Origin: Paenibacillus ehimensis NBRC 15659
GTDB taxonomy: Bacteria > Bacillota > Bacilli > Paenibacillales > NBRC-103111
DNA length: 64,000 bases
Direction: 5' to 3'
Assembly (NCBI RefSeq): GCF_004000785.1
Contig: NZ_BILX01000004.1
Span: 1 to 64,000, forward strand
Below, piece after piece: positions 25,348 through 33,094 of the stretch (positions are counted from its first letter, which is position 1; every line of letters begins with the position of its first letter). The translations under genes and the position numbers were made by a program. The notes beneath the pieces are model-generated. The model had not been told where the DNA came from. It saw only the letters and a program-made list of their open reading frames with translations, and did no database searches.

Positions 25348-25507
25348 GGTTGTACGGGAAGAGATTTCTACATTGCAAAATGAGAAAGAAGCCACGGATT
25401 TGGCGGCTTCTAGGGAATCATTTGAAAGAGAATTGGAAATTGACCGCCTTCGGCATCGGTGGCTAATCAAGAATGGTCTGTGGTTTGGTCGGAAAAGAGA
25501 CGTTTGA
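25325..25507 (+). CDS. small charged phage protein
   Basis: 60 residues from ATG 25325 (AGGAGGT at 25307-25313; TTG 25316 too close). Highly charged single helix (EQRIREVVREEISTLQNEKEATD). Overlaps Rha by 23 bases and, at its 3' end, the reverse-strand gene by 41 bases. Role unknown. Confidence 0.6.
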   Translation: MDEQRIREVVREEISTLQNEKEATDLAASRESFERELEIDRLRHRWLIKNGLWFGRKRDV

Positions 25508-25733
25508 TTAATTCAACAGTAAACCGCTCCGAGTGTTTTTTTAGCTGGAGGCTGACAATTCGCAATTTATCTTCGATAGTCGGGTTTGGCATCGGATCAT
25601 CTTTATTCACAAACCCCATTTCAACTAAAAACGGATCATGCTCATACAATGCACATCGAAGTTCTTCACGATACTGCTCATCTAAGTCAACGGAAAGATG
25701 AGCGGCAATTTGATCAATATCCTTTAAAGACAT
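25467..25733 (-). CDS. reverse-strand hypothetical protein in the early region
   Basis: 88 residues with a good ribosome site (AAGGAGAG six bases before the ATG). Begins MSLKDIDQIAAHLSVDLDEQ, mixed helical, acidic; contains MGFVNKDDPMPNPTIEDKL. Being opposite to the early operon and overlapping it at the 3' end, it is probably expressed in the lysogen like the repressors. No family recognised. Confidence 0.65.
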   Translation of the reverse strand: MSLKDIDQIAAHLSVDLDEQYREELRCALYEHDPFLVEMGFVNKDDPMPNPTIEDKLRIVSLQLKKHSERFTVELIKRLFSDQTTDHS

Positions 25734-25843
25734 CTTTATCTCTCCTTATTTGTAAGATTTGGTCAGTCTGGACAACTACCAGTTTAGCAGATTAAGGAAA
25801 AAAGAGAATTGGGAACCTTTGTTCGATCACGGAGGTACTTATC

Positions 25844-26068
25844 ATGCTTCATATCAGGATGATCGATCTATACGAGATGGCCGTTGACCCGGACGTTGAT
25901 CTTGACACCCGCTATATATGCTTGAAACTCATGCGGGAAAAGCAGCGGTTAGAGCCACGCAACTATCTCAAGCTTTGGCGAAATGCTGCTTATCTCCGAA
26001 AATACAGATCACGCAGAGTTGAATGTCGAAGATGGGACTACGTTAAGAATGGAGGCGGTCAACAGTGA
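25844..26068 (+). CDS. small hypothetical early protein
   Basis: 74 residues; ATG 25844 after GGAGGT. Helical with an Arg-rich C-terminal half (AAYLRKYRSRRVECRRWDY), possibly nucleic-acid binding. Its stop overlaps the next start (GTGA). Confidence 0.6.
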   Translation: MLHIRMIDLYEMAVDPDVDLDTRYICLKLMREKQRLEPRNYLKLWRNAAYLRKYRSRRVECRRWDYVKNGGGQQ

Positions 26069-26205
26069 CCCAACAAAAGCGGCTCATGAACTGCGCTACG
26101 CTGCGGGAATTGGCGCACATGGCAAGCCCGAGAGTAGCGCGAATTGCCAACAAACTATACCACGCTCAATTTGAACGGTATCTCCAGAACAGACAGGAGG
26201 CTTGA
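26065..26205 (+). CDS. small hypothetical early protein (46 aa)
   Basis: 46 residues from GTG 26065, with GGAGG nine bases upstream and a GTGA overlap with the gene before. Sequence TLRELAHMASPRVARIANKL looks like a helix-turn-helix-sized fragment, but is too short to assign. Coupling and ribosome site make it a likely real gene. Confidence 0.55.
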   Translation: MTQQKRLMNCATLRELAHMASPRVARIANKLYHAQFERYLQNRQEA

Positions 26206-26209
26206 TAGG

Positions 26210-26464
26210 ATGAATGCACTTGTCCACCCTGTACACCGTCGTATGGCCGAATTGACTCTTGAGGCGCAGCGGGGAGGCGGGTTTCTAACTCTCTCTGGCC
26301 GGGAGCAGCAAGAACTATTGCATTGCCTGACCGTGAATTTGGATTTCATCGCCCGGCTTGATTCTTTGAAAGCCCTCGCCTTTCACGCTCACCAGATGGG
26401 CGACATGGATTGGCAGCAGGATATTTGCGCGAAAATCGACGAGCTTGAAGCAAAATGCAAATGA
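26210..26464 (+). CDS. phage protein, DUF7667-like
   Basis: 84 residues from ATG 26210 (AGGAGG nine bases upstream). Pattern VHPVHRRMAELTLEAQRG, FLTLSGREQQELLHCLTVN and MGDMDWQQDICAKIDELE is that of a small helical protein very common in early regions of Paenibacillus phages. Function unknown. Confidence 0.7.
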   Translation: MNALVHPVHRRMAELTLEAQRGGGFLTLSGREQQELLHCLTVNLDFIARLDSLKALAFHAHQMGDMDWQQDICAKIDELEAKCK

Positions 26465-26478
26465 AAGGTTGATGAACA

Positions 26479-26706
26479 ATGAAACCCGTGAAGCCAAGAT
26501 ACGAATCGGTAGTTCTGGATTCGGCCCACATGATAGTTGCCATTCCAAGCACACAAACGCTCAAGATTTTTGAAGACGACGGCGTCGAAGACGGGGTATA
26601 CCTCCCAGCTCATAGCATCACGATCAACGGTCGCGCAAAAATCGAAGAGCTGCGGGACTTTCTGAACGAACACTTTCCGAAAGGGGTATCAGCAAATGGT
26701 CTTTGA
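26479..26706 (+). CDS. small hypothetical early protein
   Basis: 75 residues; a beta-rich N-terminal part (YESVVLDSAHMIVAIPSTQ) and a helix near the end (KIEELRDFLNEHF). Overlaps the next gene by 11 bases. No family recognised. Confidence 0.55.
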   Translation: MKPVKPRYESVVLDSAHMIVAIPSTQTLKIFEDDGVEDGVYLPAHSITINGRAKIEELRDFLNEHFPKGVSANGL

Positions 26707-27580
26707 AAACGAATCCGGCCCGGACTTCAACGGCTTTATGCCCGCAGCATCGCCGCAGCCTTCCGTTTCTATCGAGGCGTCCAAGACACGGCAATCCGAG
26801 GAAGTCAAGGCTGCTATCTTCATGGCTAAGCAGTTCCCGCGCGACGAAAAGGCGGCATTCAGCAGGATCATGACGGCATGTCAGCGCAAAACGCTTGCTG
26901 TGGAAGCTGAATACGAATTCCCACGCGGTGGATCAAAGATAAACGGCCCGTCTATCCGGCTGGCCGAAGTGCTCGCGCAATGCTGGGGCAATATCGACTA
27001 CGGCGTAAATGAGCTGGAGCAGCGCCCCGGATCGTCGCTTGTCGAAGCGTATGCGTGGGATATCGAGACAAATACGCGCCGTTCTATGCGGTTTACCGTC
27101 CGTCATGAGCGCACGGCTGGAAAAACGATTAAGAAGCTTGAAGACTCGCGGGACGTGTACGAGATGGTAGCAAACCTGGGGGCCAGAAGAGTGCGGGCCT
27201 GCATCCTCGGTGTAATCCCCGGCGACATTGTTGACGCTGCGCTGGAGCGATGCCGGAAGACGCTCAAGGAGGGGTACGACAAACCGCTCTCGGATCGGAT
27301 CAGAGAGGCATTGCACCAGTTCAAGGAAAAGTATGGTGTCACAACGGACATGATCGAAAAATATCTCGGCTGCGCTGCGGAATCCTTCACAGAAAACGAC
27401 TTTCTGCGACTGAGCGGTGTTTGGAGGGCGCTGCGGGACGGCATGGCGAAGCGCGAGGACTACTTCACCATGAAAACCTCCGCTGATTTCGAATCCGAGG
27501 CAGCCGCCCAATTTGCCGAGCAGCAGAAGGCCGGAGCCAAGAAGAAGGGAGACGGCGACGGCAATGCAGCTGACAAATGA
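26696..27580 (+). CDS. candidate single-strand annealing/recombination protein
   Basis: 294 residues. Conserved-looking core: GGSKINGPSIRLAEVLAQCW (about 82-101), AYAWDIETNTRR, NLGARRVRACILGVIPGDIV (about 160-180), then a C-terminal helical region ending in a Lys/Gly tail. It overlaps the start of the exonuclease-like gene by 17 bases, the same pairing as RecT with RecE-type nucleases. That pairing suggests a DNA annealing partner, but the protein itself is not recognised as RecT, Erf or Rad52. Confidence 0.65.
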   Translation: MVFENESGPDFNGFMPAASPQPSVSIEASKTRQSEEVKAAIFMAKQFPRDEKAAFSRIMTACQRKTLAVEAEYEFPRGGSKINGPSIRLAEVLAQCWGNIDYGVNELEQRPGSSLVEAYAWDIETNTRRSMRFTVRHERTAGKTIKKLEDSRDVYEMVANLGARRVRACILGVIPGDIVDAALERCRKTLKEGYDKPLSDRIREALHQFKEKYGVTTDMIEKYLGCAAESFTENDFLRLSGVWRALRDGMAKREDYFTMKTSADFESEAAAQFAEQQKAGAKKKGDGDGNAADK

Positions 27581-28367
27581 GAATTATCATTCCCTTGAGG
27601 CTGACCGGTACTATATGAGCAATTCCCAGTACAAAGGATTCCTCGAATGCGAGGCCGAGTCCATGGCCTACCTGCGGGGGGAGTGGCAGCGGGAACATTC
27701 GGTCGCTATGCTTGTTGGCTCGTACGTTCACGCCTACTTTGAAGGGCCGGAAGCTTTCGAACTGTTCAAGGCCTCACACCCGGAGATCATATCCAGCCGG
27801 GGCGCGACGAAAGGCGAGCTTAAAGCCGAATTCCGGTATGCAAACACCATGATCGAGACTATCGAAAACGATCCGCTCTGCATGTTCGTGTTGCAAGGCC
27901 GGAAGGAAGTCATCATGACGGCCGAATTCGCGGGTGCCCCGTGGAAGATCAAAATGGACTGCTACAACGTCGAGAACAACCGTTTTGCGGACATCAAGAC
28001 CACGGACCGCATCCATAAGGAAATATGGCACCCCGGACTTGGTTACGTCAGCTTTGTCGAGGCAATGGGATACCTAACGCAGATGGCGCTATATGCGGAG
28101 ATCGAGCGCCTGCATGCTGGCCGTGACGGATGGATTGAACCTATCATCGTCGCCGTGTCGAAGGAAGAGCGCCCGGACAAAGCGGTGATCGGCTTCAAGG
28201 CGTACGACATCGAGCGGGAGCTGGACGGCATCCGAAGCAACATGCAGCGGATTATAGAGGTTAAGTCCGGCATGGTGGAGCCGACGCGCTGCGAGCGCTG
28301 CGACTACTGCCGGGCCACAAAACAGCTAAATCAAATTGTCCACTATACGGACTTAATCGGGAGGTAG
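27564..28367 (+). CDS. PD-(D/E)XK exonuclease-like protein (DUF3799/RecE-type)
   Basis: 267 residues from ATG 27564. Early MSNSQYKGFLECEAESMAYL, then MLVGSYVHAYFEG; nuclease core WKIKMDCYNVENNRFADIKTT with catalytic Asp and DIK-type ExK equivalent at about 128-145; GYLTQMALYAEI; C-terminal cluster CERCDYCRATK. This is the PDDEXK-like domain of phage exonuclease VIII relatives. It would process DNA ends for recombination with the preceding gene. Confidence 0.88.
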   Translation: MQLTNENYHSLEADRYYMSNSQYKGFLECEAESMAYLRGEWQREHSVAMLVGSYVHAYFEGPEAFELFKASHPEIISSRGATKGELKAEFRYANTMIETIENDPLCMFVLQGRKEVIMTAEFAGAPWKIKMDCYNVENNRFADIKTTDRIHKEIWHPGLGYVSFVEAMGYLTQMALYAEIERLHAGRDGWIEPIIVAVSKEERPDKAVIGFKAYDIERELDGIRSNMQRIIEVKSGMVEPTRCERCDYCRATKQLNQIVHYTDLIGR

Positions 28368-28370
28368 CAT

Positions 28371-28814
28371 ATGAGCGATATGGCGATAATTCCCTTTGAG
28401 ACTTACGAAAAATTGAAACATGAGAATGAGCAACTAAAGGCTACTCTTGCCGAGTGCTTCAACAATGATGATGATTTATACGCAGAGATTAAACGATCCC
28501 AAGCGCGAATTGAAGTGTTAAAGGGAAAAATTGCAACCAAGATGTTTGAAACATGTGATAACGATAACACAAGTTTATCACGACTACTTAGTGAGTTGAG
28601 GTATGAAAAAAAATCGCTATGGAAGTTAATCAAAAGGAAAGAAATGAGAAATTTTAAGGAAATGAGAGGCGAACGTGACAATTTGAGAGGCGGAATCCTT
28701 GAAATCGTCAAGGAATGGAACAAAGACGGCGACCGGGATGTACGAAATTTTGACCACCGTTTGGAGCTTGCCGGGAAGATTGGCGAATATATTGGCTCAT
28801 TGACAACCGAATAA
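28371..28814 (+). CDS. coiled-coil hypothetical protein
   Basis: 147 residues, almost all helical (YEKLKHENEQLKATLAE, KRSQARIEVLKGKIAT, MRGERDNLRGGILEIVKEW). More AT-rich in its middle than adjacent genes. It lies between the nuclease and the replication initiator; role unknown. Confidence 0.6.
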   Translation: MSDMAIIPFETYEKLKHENEQLKATLAECFNNDDDLYAEIKRSQARIEVLKGKIATKMFETCDNDNTSLSRLLSELRYEKKSLWKLIKRKEMRNFKEMRGERDNLRGGILEIVKEWNKDGDRDVRNFDHRLELAGKIGEYIGSLTTE

Positions 28815-28830
28815 GCGCGGGTGGTGTGGA

Positions 28831-29646
28831 GTGTCCAGTGAGTTCACACAGGTACCGAACAGCATATTGGAGGTTGCACCGCGCTTTAAATTTTCGGCTG
28901 CGCAGTTCTCTATTCTCCTCGTAATATGGCGGTACACGTACGGATTCCATCGGGACGACCACGATTTCGCCATATCGTTTCTAGCGCAAGCAACGGGGAT
29001 GGACGGACGAAACGTGCGGCGCGAACTAAACGGCTTGCTGGATGCAAGGGTGCTCCTAGTTACACAACAGCAAACGAATAAGCAGGCCCGGAGGATTGGA
29101 ATTAATCAAAATTACAATGATTGGGTGATCGAAATGCGCGACTCTGGCAAAGGTCTGGAGAGGGCGAATTTGACCTCTCAAATCGAATTTGGAGAGGGTT
29201 ATTTTGACCTCTCTGGAGGGGGTGAATCTGACCTCTCTGGAGAGGGTGGATTTGACCCCCAAGAAATAAAGTATTTAAAGAAAGATTTAAATAAAAATAT
29301 ATATGTCGAGATTATCGATTATCTCAACATGAAAACCGGCAAGAGATTTTCTCCCAAGGTAAAGAGTAATCGTGATCTAATCAACGGCAGGTTGGCAGAG
29401 GGTAGGACCCTTGATGATTTTTTATACGTGATCGACGTGAAGTGCTCCCAGTGGTTGGGGAACGGTGATATGGAGCAATATTTGCGGCCAAGTACATTAT
29501 TTCGGCCTTCTAATTTTGAAAACTATTTAAATGAACGAATGCCGAGCGACAAAAAGGCAACCGTTGCAAACTCTCGAGATAAGGACGTCGCTTTCCAACA
29601 ATGGATTGAGGAGGGGAACGACCCGAATGAATTCGATTGGAGTTGA
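28831..29646 (+). CDS. replication initiator (phage O/DnaD-like)
   Basis: 271 residues from GTG 28831. The N-terminal winged helix of the phage replication protein O family (FTQVPNSILEVAPRFKFSAA, then ILLVIWRYTYGFHRDDHDF) covers about 1-95. The middle, residues about 108-145, is coded by four iterons and is rich in FDLSGGG-type sequence. The C-terminal conserved phage domain (YLNMKTGKRFSPKVKSNRDL, LRPSTLFRPSNFENYLNE) should bind the helicase. Overlaps the DnaB gene by 20 bases. Confidence 0.9.
   Translation: MSSEFTQVPNSILEVAPRFKFSAAQFSILLVIWRYTYGFHRDDHDFAISFLAQATGMDGRNVRRELNGLLDARVLLVTQQQTNKQARRIGINQNYNDWVIEMRDSGKGLERANLTSQIEFGEGYFDLSGGGESDLSGEGGFDPQEIKYLKKDLNKNIYVEIIDYLNMKTGKRFSPKVKSNRDLINGRLAEGRTLDDFLYVIDVKCSQWLGNGDMEQYLRPSTLFRPSNFENYLNERMPSDKKATVANSRDKDVAFQQWIEEGNDPNEFDWS
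29156..29305. repeat. iteron array and AT-rich tract: candidate phage replication origin
   Basis: Four 24-base repeats TGGAGAGGG(N6-7)TGACCTCTC: 29156-29179, 29190-29213, 29214-29237, 29238-29259 (last one degenerate at its end). Units 2-4 are strictly head to tail. Each contains GAGAGG...CCTCTC dyad symmetry. Immediately after comes an AT-rich stretch (29262-29305) suited to unwinding. The array is inside the initiator gene, as the lambda origin is inside gene O. Confidence 0.8.
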
Positions 29647-30988
29647 CGAGGCGGAACGGTACGTGCTCGGGTCGGTGCTGCTGCGGGCCGATGTTCTGGA
29701 CGAAGTTGCTTTTCTAGAGCCAAGGGATTTTGTATCGTCCCGGAATCGGATGATTTTTCAGGTCATGCGCTGGCTGTACGATCAGGACCGGCCCGTGGAG
29801 ATTGCCTCTATTGCGGAGCATTTCCACAAGCGGGGGAAGTTGGAGGAATACGGCGGCGTGTCCTACTTGTCTGGACTCGTTGCAAACGTAGCATCGGCGG
29901 CCAACGTGGAATACTACGCAAACCTGCTTCGGTCGATGGCGTTCAGGCGGCGCGGGGCGGAGGCCGGACACAAGATTGCGACCATGTCCCATGAAGACTA
30001 CGAGACGGACGAGGAATATTTCTCGGCGCTTGAGGCTGTTGTGGACTCCTTGCGACCAGGGCGGCTGGCGCTCATGCGGAGCTTTGCAGAGGCCCGCGAC
30101 GAATATATCGAGCATTTGAAGTCGAAAGCAGCGAAATTCCTTTCCGGCTTTGGCAAGTTTGACCAATGGGCGTCGATGTGGCGGGGGTGGCTGTATGTAC
30201 TGGCCGGGAGACCATCCGTAGGGAAAACGGCAAAGGCGCTGCAAATGGCGCTCGGCATTGCCCGGCAGAAGCGAGCAGTTGACGGAGTATTGAAAAACAT
30301 GAAGGATGCCGGTTGCGTGCTCTTCTTCTCGCAGGAGATGGGCGAGAAAGAGCTGACGGACCGGCTGATATCCAACATGTCCGGCATCTCCTACAACCGG
30401 ATTATCAGCAAGGGCGGCGAGGGTGGTTTCGAACCCGAGGAATGGGAACGGATCAACAAAGCGTATGACGAGCTTGCAGGCTTGCCATTGTTCATCATGG
30501 ACAAAGCTGCAATCACGATAGAGGAAGTGCGGTCCATTGCAAGGCGGTTCGAGCGGAAGCACGGCAAGATAGCTGCTATCTTCGTGGACTATCTCCAGAT
30601 CATGCGGATTGTGCAGCAGAAGGGCGAACAGCGGGACCAAGCAATAGGCCGGGTGACCGGCGCAGCGAAGCAGATGGCACGGCAGTTCGATTGCGTATTC
30701 GTCATGCTCTCGCAGATGAAACGGGAGAGCGAGACGGCAGGCGAACCGCTGCTGTCCCACCTCCGGGAGTCCGGGGCCATTGAGCAGGACGCGGACGTGG
30801 TTGAATTCCTTTGGCACGACCCCAACGATACGGAGTCCGGGGGCAAGGTGATCCAATCCACGATTGCGAAGGGCCGGAACATCGGCACGAACCGATTCCG
30901 CTATCTCTTCCAAGGATGGGTGCAGACGTTCAAGGACTTGGACAAAAAGGAGTCTGCTGCAAATGGGAAAACGAATCGAAAACGATGA
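29627..30988 (+). CDS. replicative DNA helicase (DnaB-like)
   Basis: 453 residues from ATG 29627 (GAGGAGGGG upstream). N-terminal DnaB domain: EAERYVLGSVLLRADVLDEV. Walker A GRPSVGKT at about 194-201, then VLFFSQEMGEKELTDRL, Walker B-like AIFVDYLQIMR, and LSHLRESGAIEQDADVV, all DnaB RecA-fold motifs. Unwinds phage DNA at the fork after loading by the initiator. Confidence 0.95.
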   Translation: MNSIGVDEAERYVLGSVLLRADVLDEVAFLEPRDFVSSRNRMIFQVMRWLYDQDRPVEIASIAEHFHKRGKLEEYGGVSYLSGLVANVASAANVEYYANLLRSMAFRRRGAEAGHKIATMSHEDYETDEEYFSALEAVVDSLRPGRLALMRSFAEARDEYIEHLKSKAAKFLSGFGKFDQWASMWRGWLYVLAGRPSVGKTAKALQMALGIARQKRAVDGVLKNMKDAGCVLFFSQEMGEKELTDRLISNMSGISYNRIISKGGEGGFEPEEWERINKAYDELAGLPLFIMDKAAITIEEVRSIARRFERKHGKIAAIFVDYLQIMRIVQQKGEQRDQAIGRVTGAAKQMARQFDCVFVMLSQMKRESETAGEPLLSHLRESGAIEQDADVVEFLWHDPNDTESGGKVIQSTIAKGRNIGTNRFRYLFQGWVQTFKDLDKKESAANGKTNRKR

Positions 30989-31241
30989 GCAGTACAAAAA
31001 GGCGCTTGACTGGCTGATTACCACGGCTGCGGAACTGGCCGGACCGCTCGCTGACCCGCTGGCCGACAATACAACCAAGCGTGAACGGGAAAAGAAAATA
31101 GCCGTATATGAACGGACATCCGAGCATGTGCGGAGGTATCGGCGCTCCGAAATGGCTCGCATGTTCCCCGGACTGCGCAAGGTATATCGGCAATTGGGAT
31201 GGGAGATAGACGACCCGGGAGGCACGAGCAATGGCGCGTAA
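30963..31241 (+). CDS. small hypothetical phage protein
   Basis: 92 residues from ATG 30963 (AAGGAG eleven bases upstream). Helical: IENDEQYKKALDWLITTAAEL, then KKIAVYERTSEHVRRYRRSEM. Overlaps the helicase by 26 bases and the next gene by 11. The pattern recalls small proteins coded after phage helicase genes; role unknown. Confidence 0.65.
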   Translation: MGKRIENDEQYKKALDWLITTAAELAGPLADPLADNTTKREREKKIAVYERTSEHVRRYRRSEMARMFPGLRKVYRQLGWEIDDPGGTSNGA

Positions 31242-31620
31242 CCTCGCAAACGAGTGGAATCCGGCCCCCAAGCCGCAGCATGGGCGCTCCAAAAAGACGG
31301 CAAAGGAACGCGGACGCATTACGAAAGAGGTGTACGACGAGGCCGCAGCGCGCTCACAGGGACGTTGCGAATGGTGCGGATGGGCTGCCGGGTGCTTCGA
31401 TCCAACGGGGCGCAGATGGGGCCTAGAAGCTGCTCATTTGATCCGCAGACGGAATTGCGATGAAACGACGGCACAAGACATAGCGATGCTCTGCGGCCCG
31501 TCCGTGAATAGCGGAACGTGTCATAACAAGGTTGATTACACCCGCGAAGGCAGGCAATGGGCCGCAAATTACAGGAAGCAGTTGAAAGCCGGGGAGCCTA
31601 GCTCCCCAAGGAGAGGATGA
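31231..31620 (+). CDS. HNH-type nuclease, small
   Basis: 129 residues. CEWCGWAAG (first Cys pair), LEAAHLIRRRNCDETT (central His of the HNH core), MLCGP and CHNKVDYTREG (second pair and final His/Asn region) give a zinc-supported HNH site. The N-terminus is Lys/Arg-rich. It sits in the replication block, so recombination or DNA processing is more likely than packaging. Confidence 0.75.
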   Translation: MARNLANEWNPAPKPQHGRSKKTAKERGRITKEVYDEAAARSQGRCEWCGWAAGCFDPTGRRWGLEAAHLIRRRNCDETTAQDIAMLCGPSVNSGTCHNKVDYTREGRQWAANYRKQLKAGEPSSPRRG

Positions 31621-31625
31621 AACGA

Positions 31626-32072
31626 ATGAGCGAGTTGCTAGCACTGGTGAAGTTCAACAGCGAAAAAGCGCTTGTTTTAAGAGATTCACTTCAACTGACC
31701 TATAGAAAATACGGTGATTTACTCATTGGCATGGATGAATCTGGAACTTTCATGAATCTGCTCTATTATGAAGCGCCAAATTCAGGGTTCAAGGCATTCG
31801 GCGGACGTGAGTTTGACATCACACTGGAAAACGGAGAAGTCATTCATTGCAATGGACAATACTGGCATGGCGGACGAAGAGAAGCAGAGAAAGTTCTGAA
31901 CGAGGAAATCATCTCTGTGACCGTCAATGACGTTGAATCATTGAAAAAATGCTATGTATTCAGGGGTATGTTTGCAAAGAAAATCAAAGTTGAAAAATTG
32001 ATCGAAGAATATGCCGGCGAATTGTTCACGTATCGTGATTACGAACTCAGTTTAGGCCCAAGGAGAGGATGA
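31626..32072 (+). CDS. hypothetical phage protein
   Basis: 148 residues from ATG 31626; ATG 31617 in an ATGA overlap is also possible. Mixed alpha/beta: LLALVKFNSEKALVLRDSLQ, GREFDITLENGEVIHCNGQY, YWHGGRREAEKVLNEEI. It follows the first of a series of GGAGAGGATGA leaders. No family recognised. Confidence 0.6.
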   Translation: MSELLALVKFNSEKALVLRDSLQLTYRKYGDLLIGMDESGTFMNLLYYEAPNSGFKAFGGREFDITLENGEVIHCNGQYWHGGRREAEKVLNEEIISVTVNDVESLKKCYVFRGMFAKKIKVEKLIEEYAGELFTYRDYELSLGPRRG

Positions 32073-32077
32073 AACGG

Positions 32078-32272
32078 ATGAACCTTCTAGACGCCTATGT
32101 AACAAGGGTGCTTGGATACGAAGAAAAGGATTGGGGTAACGGTCCTGTCAAGTTGGTAAAGGTGGAATACGACAGTTGGGGCCGTATATCGGAGACGGCG
32201 CTTGTTTTTACCGGGGAAACGAGAGAACAGAAGGCAGCGGAAGTTGTTGAAGGCTATCACTTTTTAGTTTAG
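32078..32272 (+). CDS. small hypothetical phage protein
   Basis: 64 residues from ATG 32078 after AAGGAGAGGATGAAACGG. Beta-rich (VKLVKVEYDSWGRISETALVF) with a final helix (TREQKAAEVVEGYHFLV). ATG 32069 in an ATGA overlap is an alternative start. Function unknown. Confidence 0.6.
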   Translation: MNLLDAYVTRVLGYEEKDWGNGPVKLVKVEYDSWGRISETALVFTGETREQKAAEVVEGYHFLV

Positions 32273-32312
32273 GAAGGCAGTTGACACTATTTTGAGGAGA
32301 GGATGATACCAG

Positions 32313-33068
32313 ATGAAGGCACTCAGCCTATTCAGCGGAATAGGCGGTATTGATCTGGCTTGCGAATGGGCAGGCATTGAAACTGTAGCCTTCTGCGAAC
32401 GGGAGCCATTTTGCCAAAGAGTGCTACGTAAACACTGGCCGAATGTCCCCATATACGACGATGTATGTACACTCACGAAAGAGAGGTTAGATGCCGATGG
32501 AATCGGGACAATTGACATTGTTCTCTCAGGAGACCCTTGCCAACCTTACAGTCATTCCGGGGAGCGACAAGGCGAGGAAGATGACCGTTTCCTCTGGCCG
32601 GAAGTTGACCGCTTATTGGAAACCATCAGACCCCGCTGGGTATTGCGCGAAAATGTTACTGGAAACATCACATTGGGCCTCGATGGTGTGCTTACTGACT
32701 TGGAGCGTCACGGCTACACCTGGCAATCGTTTGTTATTCCAGCTGCAGCTGTCGGAGCCTTTCACCGAAGAGACAGGGTATTCGTTGTGGCCCACTCTGG
32801 TAGCTTCGGAATGGAAAGGTGTCGCACGAAACAGATACTGGGGAAGTCCAGCTTACAGATCGGACAAATTAGCAAGTCGTTTCAGGAAAATGAAGGACGA
32901 TTTAACACATTTGAATCCAGATTATGCCGAAGCCTTCATGGGCTTCCCAACGGGGTGGACCGTGTTAAAGCCTTAGGCAACGCGGTGAATCCATACCAGG
33001 TATACCCCATCTTAGCGGCCATAAAACAGATCGATGATCTATTGAAGGATACCGGAGAAGGTCAATAA
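32313..33068 (+). CDS. DNA cytosine-5 methyltransferase with very short target-recognition region
   Basis: 251 residues. Motif I LFSGIGGIDLACEWAG (6-21), motif IV GDPCQPYS with catalytic Cys76, motif VI ENV (113-115), motif VIII RRDRVFVVA (152-160) and motif X ALGNAVNPYQ (220-229). The stretch between VIII and X, where the target-recognition domain belongs, is only about 50 residues and poorly typical. Nearly two thirds of the gene also codes for a second protein in the +1 frame (32497-32976). Probably protects phage DNA from host restriction. Confidence 0.9.
   Translation: MKALSLFSGIGGIDLACEWAGIETVAFCEREPFCQRVLRKHWPNVPIYDDVCTLTKERLDADGIGTIDIVLSGDPCQPYSHSGERQGEEDDRFLWPEVDRLLETIRPRWVLRENVTGNITLGLDGVLTDLERHGYTWQSFVIPAAAVGAFHRRDRVFVVAHSGSFGMERCRTKQILGKSSLQIGQISKSFQENEGRFNTFESRLCRSLHGLPNGVDRVKALGNAVNPYQVYPILAAIKQIDDLLKDTGEGQ
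32497..32976 (+). CDS. protein coded within the methyltransferase gene in another frame
   Basis: 159 residues from ATG 32497 (GAGAGG ten bases upstream; ATG 32491 also in frame). Not a shadow by texture: MESGQLTLFSQETL, KMTVSSGRKLTAYWKPS, LTWSVTATPGNRLLFQLQLS, GYSLWPTLVASEWKG and LNPDYAEAFMGFPTGWT are patterns known from a separate phage protein usually coded just after cytosine methyltransferase genes. Its C-terminal MGFPTGWT shares bases with HGLPNGVDRVKALGNAV of the methyltransferase. It may supply target recognition in trans; that is inference. Confidence 0.7.
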   Translation: MESGQLTLFSQETLANLTVIPGSDKARKMTVSSGRKLTAYWKPSDPAGYCAKMLLETSHWASMVCLLTWSVTATPGNRLLFQLQLSEPFTEETGYSLWPTLVASEWKGVARNRYWGSPAYRSDKLASRFRKMKDDLTHLNPDYAEAFMGFPTGWTVLKP

Positions 33069-33094
33069 GCCTATTGAGGAGAGGATGATACCGG

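Noticed and set aside
29714-31303. 529-codon minus-strand open frame
   Set aside because: Shadow of the DnaB-type helicase gene and its neighbours; no ribosome site and low-complexity sequence.
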